Below, piece after piece: positions 57,303 to 64,000 of a stretch of DNA of 64,000 bases; the first letter of the stretch is position 1; every line of letters starts with the position of its first letter. The stretch is from the NCBI GenBank assembly GCA_003996215.1, contig QJPP01000438.1:186001-250000 (forward strand), read 5' to 3'. The position numbers were made by a program, and so were the translations under genes. Origin of the DNA: Jaltomata sinuosa. Lineage: Eukaryota; Streptophyta; Magnoliopsida; Solanales; Solanaceae. The notes under the pieces were generated by a model that was not told the origin of the DNA, did not search any database, and was given only the letters and a program-made list of their open reading frames with translations.

Positions 57303-57490
57303 TTCGGTTGGCTCGGGTACCACGCCTGGTATGGGAAACACATTGGTTGGCTCGGGTACCACACTTGGTATGGATACATATTGGTTGGCTCGGGTACTAC
57401 GTCTGGTATAGAATACTTATTAGTTGTCTCGGGTACCACGCCTGGTACAGGTTCTATTATGATTGGCTCGAGTACCACGCTTGGTACATG
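57303..57490 (+). repeat. GTACC-rich array (LARD2 3' LTR)
   Basis: Five units of about 37 bp, as in the 5' LTR. Confidence 0.87.
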
Positions 57491-58357
57491 ATTGATTGCT
57501 ATGTGTGTGATGGTTCCTTGAGTGAACCGGGTTTATCTTTTGATGATGTTCATTTCATGTTGTTTCCTTGAGTGAATTGGGTTTATCTGTTGGTGATGTT
57601 CATTACATATTGGTTTCTTGAGAGGGCCGGGATTTAGTATTACTTGTTGCATATTGGTCCATTAGAGGTCGGGTAGTTGTACCTAAATGTGGGGTTGGTC
57701 TTGCATAGATCGGGAATTACTTGTTGAACACTTAGGCGTTGTCCTAGGGATCCTTGGGAGGTACGGGTAGCTTGCAAGCTGTGACACAATATTATGTGGT
57801 CTGGTTACTTGCATAGTTGGGCGTGACTTAAAAGGGTTGTTGGGTTCGTTTATGGACTGGGGGTCTTATTGATAGTTATATGGACTTGGTTATTTCATAT
57901 TGTCGGGTAATATTCGGTTAAAGTTATGCCCTTGATATTTCCCATTTTGGGTAAGAGTGACAGGCCAGTTATCGGAGATGTTTGGGCTAGTTTGTCACAA
58001 GATTAGGGATTGTGAGGCGTATTGCGTGATGGGGTCAAGACGGGTGAACTTGGAGGGCCTAAGGTTCCTAGGGAGTCGGGTTTGACTGGGTTAGTAAGAC
58101 AAGGTTAGTATTTTGTAAGGTCCTTAACCGGCGAGATGTCAAGGGTAAGGAACCTTGGGGTTGAATACGCAGAACTCACAGGTAGTCCATCGTTTGGCTA
58201 AGGGCTAAGGGTAAAGGTGGTTGACGTAGGATCTTAACATGGGTCAGGGTGGTAAATCCAGGTTTTGTAGGTTGACTCTCAACTGGCTAGTAGGGGTAGA
58301 TAGTAAACCTGATTGTTGAGACTGGAACTACTGAGGTGCTTATAGTGGTTGGTAGGA

Positions 58358-58500
58358 TGGGTGACTTGGGAAGTCCCAGTGTTAAGTGTGACTTCGGAAG
58401 TCCTAGTGTTAAGTGTGACTGGGGAAGTCCTAGTGTTATGTGTGACTTAGAAAGTCCTAGTGTTATGTGTGACTTAGGAAGTCCTAGTGTTATGTGTGAC
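58358..58500 (+). repeat. 28-bp tandem array (LARD2 3' LTR)
   Basis: Five units of GTGTGACTTNGGAAGTCCTA plus GTGTTA. Frames on both strands here are repeat artefacts. Confidence 0.87.
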
Positions 58501-59264
58501 CATTTGGTTATGACCAGGATAGAATGGTGGAAGGACTCCAAGGGGTAGAGTTGGCAACGCAACAGGGTAGGAAGACTTGGGATAGAACGTTCAGGTTGTA
58601 GAGGTAATAGTACTAAAGTAAAAGGTGGATGGTGAAAGATTGGATTTCTTGTATCTTATTGCATATTTTCTCTTGATTTCTTATATGATGGTATGCAGTG
58701 GATTCGGGTCGGCCGATAATGCCTACCAGTACGTATTGTTTGTACTGATACTACTCTTGCTATACCTTTTTGGGTATAGTCTGGTTGCAGGATCAGTGAT
58801 GTTTCATAGGTACAAGACAATGGTGATCTCTAGCAACTTCTACTCTTCATTTTCATGGTGGAAGTTGTGTCTTCTTTTTGTACTTGTATTTTCTCTTATA
58901 GAGCTTTTGTACTTGTTTAGACTAGTTCCTAGGGAGGTTTGTATTCGAGTTAACAAGGTTTTCCTGTATTCAAATTTCGTAATGTTTTCTTTTCAATATT
59001 AAAAGGGTGATTTTCTCTTGTTTTACTCTATTTTTCTGCATTTACCTATTGGATCGGGTAGTAAGGGTTCTTCTATCTAGGTTCATAGAGTAGGTGCCCA
59101 CACGGCCCGATAGTTGGGTCCTGACAAGAACTATGTATTGTTTAATTCACATGATCTTGAGTGTTTTTAATGGTATAATCTTCATTTCTGTAGGCATTCA
59201 AGAGTTGAGATGAAAATTAGGGAATTTGCGTCAAAAGAAGCCAAGAAAATGAAGACAAAAATCA

Positions 59265-59550
59265 TTCCAAAAGAGTTTGAGAAAGTAAGCTGAACTGAAG
59301 CAGTGTGTGGGCTACACAAGATAATGTGCGGCCTCACAAGCCCTTGTGTGGAGCACATAAGGAAGTAAAAATCAAAGTTGGACACTAAAATGAGAAATGG
59401 GAACGTGCAGACCGCACATGCTAGTGTGCGACTGCACATGCCTTCGCACAAGCCTAACAGACCATTGAAGCAAAGAAGGCCCATGTGCCTTCCATGTGCA
59501 GGCCGCACATCCTCTTGTGTGCTAGTTGTGTGGCTGCGCATCAAGTGATG
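59265..59550. repeat. GTGCGG/CCGCAC palindrome cluster (L0 LTR)
   Basis: Repeated TGTGCGG, CCGCACAT and GTGTGCGAC half-sites, for example ATGTGC-AGGCC-GCACAT at 59494-59510. It lies about 175-460 bp inside the LTR once LARD2 is removed, and about 85 bp before TATTTAAA. Confidence 0.82.
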
Positions 59551-60471
59551 GGGGAAATTTTGTTTAAATTTTCTAGGCAAATTTTATGGACTTCAAATAC
59601 ATTTTTCAGGGTTTTGTACTTAGTTCTTTTTCAGTATTTAAACATCTTTTAAGAGTACTTGGAGAATACTTCTGGATTTCATTCTTTTTGAAGATTTTCC
59701 ACCATTGTTTGGATACTTTTGAAGAATTTAAATTGAATGGCTGATATTGAAGAAAATCCAGTTGGTATAATTTCCTTTTCTCTCATTATGCTTAGCTAGA
59801 TTCCATATCTAGAGGTGTAAGATGATAGGTTTGAAATTGAGTATCTATGATTTGATTATTGTTAATGGGTCTAATAAATCCTTCATGTTTTAACTCAAAA
59901 ATTAGTAGTTGAAAACATTAATTGGCCCTCTTATTCATAGTTTGCTTGAGAGAGAAGGTAGAATTAAAAAAGGGTTTATTAACAAAGACTTGGAGAAATA
60001 TCCATTTAATGATTATAGTTAGAGATAGTATATATAACCTTGAGTGAACTGTAAGTTGGTTGACTTTGAATACACCTTAGGATTTGAGAAAATCTAAGGT
60101 GAAATGCTTGTGGGTTGATAAACCACATGTATAATTTGAACCAATACTATCCATTGCTTAATTAAATTGGAACTAGATCCAAAATCCCCAATGCAATTGC
60201 TAACCTCATCTAAGTCATCCCTAGGTTTCCCAATCATAGATACAAATCTCAATTTTAAATCATTGTATGATCAAACTACTTGATATTCTTTGAATTTCTG
60301 TATCCCTCCTTTGATTACTTAAAATGCAATCGAATAGTGAATCTTATACTAGTTAGGGTACAACCTTATTCCTATTCGTTATGGGATCGACCTCGATTCA
60401 TAGTTTGGTAAATTATATTGCATACGACCGTGTATAATTCTCACTTTTAGATGTGGATTTGGATGTTACCA

Positions 60472-61202
60472 ACTAGAACATAGAAATAAACATGAACGGA
60501 AAAAATGAAAAACATTTTTAAAAAAGAATAAATATTTATTTTTAAACATACTTTAAAAGTGACATATATGTTAATAAAGAATCTGAAATATATGTTAACT
60601 TCATTTTCTGACTGTCTATCTATCAATGAAGCCTCTAAATTGAGTCTGAATACTGATTATTGGGACAAAGCCCCTGGTCTAACTTTAATAAACAAAAGAA
60701 TCTACAAACTGGTCTACAGACTAAGCCCTTTAGAAGTAGAGAGGGCTCACACATAGTTGAGGGGATAGACCTTAATGAAGCGTCTGGTCACGAGTATGAG
60801 TCCCTGAGTTTGCATCATTAAATGATGCAATGTCAAATAACATAAATAAATGGAATACATTGTAGGTAAAATAGTTGAATGAAACATAACATGAACATGA
60901 CTATATTATGATATGAGTGAATAGCTGAGACATGAACAGGATGTATAACAAGATCATGAAATAAACTGAGTACTGGAATATATGTGATGGTCTAAATATC
61001 TGAAACATATTGTAAGACTGCATAACTGAATCATAAGGTAAACTGGATATATGAAAGATAATATAAGTTGTATGGCTAAATAATAAGGTAAGTTGGGTAT
61101 TTGAAACATAAGAAAGTCTGAATGTAAAACTTTATAATGACTTTCAAGAATAGTAGCCTTGTGCAAAAATTGCCTTTCATAAATCATAACTTATAAGAAC
61201 AG
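60472..61202 (-). repeat. Divergent LTR-like fragment
   Basis: A/T-rich sequence with landmarks in the order seen in B LTRs on the minus strand ('tgaagcctctaaa', 'agggctcacac', 'gagtttgcatcatt'), but too diverged to align by eye throughout. No ends or coding potential seen. Probably an old Tekay-like LTR remnant. Confidence 0.45.
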
Positions 61203-61679
61203 TGTCACGTCCTTAGTCTTTCACTAAGCTTACGTGCGGTACTTGACACTTTGCTCGGGATCTGGCTATGCCAAGTCAGCCTAAGACACTAGGAATCGCT
61301 TAGATAATGGTAGAAAGAACACAAGAGAATTGATAGGAAGATTTGTATTGTAGAGAACTTGATTGATTTTGCTTGATGATTCTACAAATGGATGCCCCTC
61401 TATTTATACTACTCATATAGGGGCTCATATATAAATAATAATTATTATGCAAGTCTCTACATATTTAAAAATAAGTCCTTCTAGAATTCTCTACATGCCT
61501 AGAATATTCTAAGGACCTTCTATGCAATTCCATGGGATTCTAGGATCTTCCATGGGAAATATCTCAATTTCTCTAGAATATTCAACTAATGTTAGCATAT
61601 CTCTTATGTAATCCTCCACATGGCAAAAAGGTATGCCAAGTGGCGCCTATATGGCATGATGATATAAAAGGTCATCACA
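61203..61679 (-). repeat. 3' LTR of a Galadriel-like chromovirus
   Basis: TGTCACGTCC at 61203 to GGTCATCACA at 61679, 477 bp, with the polypurine tract of the minus-strand element directly right of it. The other LTR is beyond the window, so the duplication (AACAG expected on the left) cannot be checked. Confidence 0.85.
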
Positions 61680-61694
61680 CTCTCCCCCTCCTGA
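61680..61694 (-). promoter_or_regulatory. Polypurine tract of the Galadriel-like element
   Basis: Minus-strand TCAGGAGGGGGAGAG precedes the LTR start TGTGATGACC. Confidence 0.85.
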
Positions 61695-61719
61695 AGTTGC
61701 AATGACTGCGGTGCATTGC

Positions 61720-62036
61720 TGCAACATAAACTCTCGAATTTAATCTTTGAATTGCCACAAGTCTTCGCATCTCTCCCATGTGGCCTCCTTGGGTGATTGT
61801 ACTTTCCAATGGATGAGGAACATGGCAGTGGCTTTCTATCCTTGTTTTCCCCTGGCCTGGTAGTCCATGATAGCTTCAATATCTTGATCATGTGAGGCAG
61901 AGATAGTGATAGGTGCACGACTCGATTGGCCTCTACTTGGATCATCTTTGTCTTCGTGGTATGGTTTAAGCATGTTGGCATGAAAGATAGGATGAATCTT
62001 AAGATGCGGAGACATGTCAAGCTTGTATGAGATCTT
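61720..62036 (-). pseudogene. pol: Chromodomain of the Galadriel-like element, one internal stop
   Basis: The minus-strand frame reads DIEAIMDYQARGKQG, a TAG stop (61836-61838), KATAMFLIHWKVQSPKEATW, ERCEDLWQFKD, then TAA. This has the chromodomain pattern, including the Tyr and Trp residues of the methyl-lysine cage (DYQ, HWK, ATWE). It lies at the end of pol, as in all chromoviruses, where it is thought to direct integration to H3K9-methylated chromatin. The single stop in an otherwise clean domain suggests recent inactivation. The segment 61900-62036 links it to integrase. Confidence 0.85.
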
Positions 62037-62312
62037 TCATACTTTGGCAAGAATCCTAAACGAGCCCTCGTACTTGTAAAACAAATTTTGATACATACCC
62101 CATAGTTCCTTGAATTGCCTTGGGTTAAACTTTATTTGATGCATACCCCATAGTGCCTTGAACTGCCTCGGGTTAAACTTTATCATGACAATATTCCCAA
62201 CTCTATAGTCCATAGGATGCCTCTTGCGGTCTGCAAATTTCTTCATCTGCTTAGTTGCCTTGTCCAAGTAGGACTTAGCAGTGTCAAGCTGCTCCTCCCA
62301 TACTTTGGCCAT
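62037..62312 (-). pseudogene. pol: Integrase C-terminal module with an in-frame 48-bp duplication
   Basis: The frame begins MAKVWEEQLDTAKSYLDKAT, then KKFADRKRHPMDYRVGNIVM, then two consecutive copies of IKFNPRQFKxLWGMxQ (A/E and H/Y variants), then YKYEGSFRILAKV, the GPY/F-type motif. The doubled 16-residue unit corresponds to a 48-bp tandem duplication (62094-62141 and 62142-62189) and keeps the frame. It sits in the RNA/DNA-binding C-terminus. The frame overlaps the core-domain frame by about 70 bases, so a frameshift separates them. Confidence 0.85.
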
Positions 62313-63125
62313 ATGATAGGCTCCAAGACTCTTCCCTTCGAATGCGGCTGGTAGTAATATGGGGCTTGAGGTTGTTGACCTGTGGCTAGCTCAAATGGTG
62401 TATGCCCTGTGGATTCACTGCGTTGTAGGTTGTAAGAAAATTGGGCTATGTCTAAGAGCTTTGCCCAATCTTTCTGGTGCGCGCTCAGATAATGCCTCAG
62501 GTAGCACTCCAATAAGGCATTGACCCGTTCTATCTGTCCATCTGTCTGTCGGTGGAAACTAGTGAAAAAGTGTAGCTCTATTCCAAGTATGTCAAACAAC
62601 TCTCTCCAAAGGTTCCTGGTGAAATGGGGGTCTCGATCACTAATGATATGCCTTGGTAAGCCCCAATACTTTACCACATTCTTGAAAAATAGCTTGGCAG
62701 CTTCCTTGGCTGTGCAACCTGGTGAGGCGGGCATAAAAGTGGCATACTTAGAAAATCTATCCACGACCACCATGATAGTGCCATAACCGTCAGATTTTGG
62801 TAGACAGGTGATAAAGTCCATGGTTACGCTCTCCCATGGACATTCTGCTACTGGTAGTGGATCTAAAAGTCCTCCGGGGTGTCTCTTCTCAACCTTGTCT
62901 TGTTGACACACAAGACAAGTCTGCACATAACACTATGTCTTCTCACATTCACGGCCAGTAGTAGACCAACTCAACCAGGGCCCTAGTACGACGTTGGCTG
63001 GGATGACCGGCCCATAAGGTGTCATGACTCTCCTTTATAATACGCCGCCTGATGTCTCCAAACTTTGGCACGTAAACCCTCCATCCAGAGGTGAGCAATA
63101 GACCATCCTCAACCTAAAAATGCCT
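62243..63125 (-). pseudogene. pol: Integrase zinc finger and catalytic core, Galadriel-like
   Basis: A 227-codon open frame (62243-62926) contains QTCLVCQQDKVEKRHPGGLL (zinc-finger Cys pair), VTMDFITCLPKSDGYGTIMV (first Asp), RHIISDRDPHFTRNLW (second Asp) and FHRQTDGQIERVNALL (Glu), with 35 residues between second Asp and Glu. The catalytic triad is complete. HRQTDGQ has Arg for the usual Pro. Upstream (62930-63060) the zinc-finger His part (ESHDTLWAGHPSQRRT) is separated by a stop and a one-base frameshift. It would insert element DNA into chromatin. Core integrity suggests a young but inactivated copy. Confidence 0.9.
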
Positions 63126-63720
63126 CGTCTTCCCCTAGGTGGCTATCTCTATAAGTTATTTGGCCACTGGATCGTGTTGTATGCCCTCCTTTATAGCCTC
63201 TCGAATGTCACAACTTGCAGAAGTGATGGCAGCAAGTTTGGCCTTATGGCTCAAGTCATCATCCACAACATTACCTTTGCCCAGCTTATACTCTAGCACA
63301 TAATCAAACTCGGCTAAGAAGTCTTGCCACCTAGCCTGCTTTGGTGTAAGCTTCTTCTGCGTATGAAAGTAGGTAGTGGACACATTGTCAGTCTTGACCA
63401 CAAACTTTGACCTGAGCAAGTAATGTCTCCATGTGAGAAGGCAATGCACAATGGTAGTCATCTATTTCTCTTGCACTGTGTAACGTCATTCTGTCTAATT
63501 CAACTTGTGGCTCTCGAATGCTATGTGATGCATATCTTGCATTAATACACCCCCAATGGCAAAATCAGATGCGTTTGTATGCACCTCGAAGGTCTTGGTA
63601 AAGTCAGGCAATGCCAAGACTGGCTCCTCTGTCACATATGCCTTAAGCCCTTTAAACGCCTTTTGGCAGTGTTGTCCAATCTCATGGCTTGTTCTTCTTT
63701 AGCAACTCAGTCAATGGTGC
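63126..63720 (-). pseudogene. pol: RNase H, Galadriel-like
   Basis: The open frame 63156-63461 reads LTWRHYLLRSKFVVKTDNVS, KKLTPKQARWQDFLAEFDYV, YKLGKGNVVDDDLSHKAKLA, close to the family GKANVVADALSRKAELA with several substitutions. The first half (63462-63720) has the catalytic-Asp area (minus-strand IRTNASDFAIGGVL-like near 63550-63580) but is interrupted by stops. Confidence 0.83.
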
Positions 63721-64000
63721 TGCCTTGGCTGAGTAGCCACTGATGAACCGACGATAGTAGTTAACAATGCCAAGGAAGGACCTTAACTAGGTTACCTTTG
63801 TAGGTGTTTCCCACTCCTGGATAGCCCGTAGATTTACCCTCGTCCATGCGTAGCTCGCCACTGCTAATGACATGGCCTAGGAAGTGCACCTTTAACTGTG
63901 CAAACTCGCACTTTTCTCTCTTGATGTATAACTCATTCTCCCACAAGACTTGGAAAACCTTTCTTAAGTGCTCTACATGCTCCTCCAAGGTGTTGTTGTA
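63721..64000 (-). pseudogene. pol: Reverse transcriptase C-terminal part, Galadriel-like, runs off the window
   Basis: The frame 63761-63988 gives EEHVEHLRKVFQVLWENELY, IKREKCEFAQLKVHFLGHVI and SSGELRMDEGK, the region just after the polymerase catalytic motif and into the thumb. A frameshift after DEGK replaces the expected connection. The shifted frame shows YYRRFISGYSAKAAPLTEL near 63690-63760. The catalytic motif itself lies beyond the window end. Confidence 0.82.

Larger units (their letters stand above)
49462..59126 (+). mobile_element. LARD2: complete non-coding LTR retrotransposon, target duplication AGAAC
   Basis: A-family LTRs at 49462-52714 and 54857-59126 flank a 2.1-kb non-coding internal region. 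AGAAC lies on both sides (49457-49461 and 59127-59131). It has the same layout as LARD1 but is a clearly diverged subfamily: it starts TGTAATGACCTATTAG or TGTAATGACTTATTCAG, lacks the 42-bp array and has a 28-bp rather than 25-bp array. Its 3' LTR contains a MITE absent from the 5' LTR, so the MITE landed after LARD2 inserted. Confidence 0.95.
54857..59126 (+). repeat. LARD2 3' LTR (contains a MITE)
   Basis: TGTAATGACTTATT at 54857 to GGGTCCTGACA at 59126. Without the 958-bp MITE and its duplicated TTG it is about 3.3 kb, matching the 5' LTR. Palindrome cluster 55225-55395, GTACC array 57303-57490, 28-bp array 58358-58500. The hairpin lies at 58759-58780. Confidence 0.93.
49420..60471 (+). 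repeat. L0 3' LTR, split by LARD2
   Basis: LTR sequence at 49420-49461 and 59132-60471, about 1.38 kb in all, starts TGATAAGTTGG and ends GATGTTACCA. The LARD2 insertion after base 42 is framed by AGAAC. The LTR holds a GTGCGG/CCGCAC palindrome cluster (59265-59550) and a TATTTAAA box-like motif at about 59636, the likely core promoter. The end aligns with the remnant of the L0 5' LTR at 21634-21669. Confidence 0.8.

Noticed and set aside
58287..58562. Overlapping frames on both strands with repeated SHITLGLPK or LGSPSVMCD units
   Set aside because: Translation of the 28-bp LTR array. Open on both strands because the unit lacks stops, not a gene.
58625..59002. 125-codon hydrophobic frame, possible membrane protein
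   Set aside because: It lies in the LARD2 3' LTR. The same sequence in the other LTRs is broken, and T-rich sequence gives hydrophobic codons.

Overview
The window is a stack of nested plant LTR retrotransposons. I found no host gene, rRNA, tRNA or CRISPR array. The element types (Tekay/Del-like and Galadriel-like chromoviruses with tRNA-iMet primer sites, Athila/Tat-like elements with a tRNA-Asp-type primer site, long non-coding LTR elements and a MITE) point to the heterochromatin of a large dicot genome. Solanaceae is the most likely family, because the 61203-64000 element resembles tomato Galadriel. That is recognition from memory, not a search.

Repeat families (names are local). A = long LTRs, about 3.2-3.5 kb, starting TGTAATGACC and ending GTCGTGACA. 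C = a coding relative of A with about 2.2-kb LTRs. B = Tekay/Del-like, about 2-kb LTRs starting TGTAACACCCC and ending GGGGCGTGACA. L0 = Athila-type LTRs starting TGATAAG. G = Galadriel-like.

Layout. 1-2078: 5' end of a minus-strand Athila/Tat element with gag open to the window edge. 2079-7159: a B LTR split by a complete solo A LTR (3002-6468, target duplication GAAGG). 7160-21100: a dead minus-strand B element whose gag start is split by a plus-strand solo B LTR. A roughly 6-kb piece of this is tandemly duplicated (8671-14680 and 14681-about 21100). 20969-21633: end of a plus-strand A/C LTR. 21634-60471: remnant of an Athila-type element L0. A minus-strand C element (22395-48285) sits inside it. 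C's LTR holds a B element (target duplication TTTAT), and a roughly 10-kb C+B block (24115-34249) is tandemly duplicated. In the second copy B is only a solo LTR, which holds a complete non-coding element LARD1 (39609-47621, target duplication AAAAG). The L0 3' LTR is split by a second complete non-coding element, LARD2 (49462-59126, target duplication AGAAC), whose 3' LTR holds a MITE (56275-57229). 60472-61202: LTR-like debris. 61203-64000: 3' half of a minus-strand Galadriel-like element.

No genes cooperate here beyond the decayed gag-protease-RT-RNase H-integrase sets. The most notable signal is that four LTR families each carry a dense cluster of their own short CpG-rich palindrome at a similar place, roughly 60-570 bp inside the LTR 5' end, and so probably in U3.
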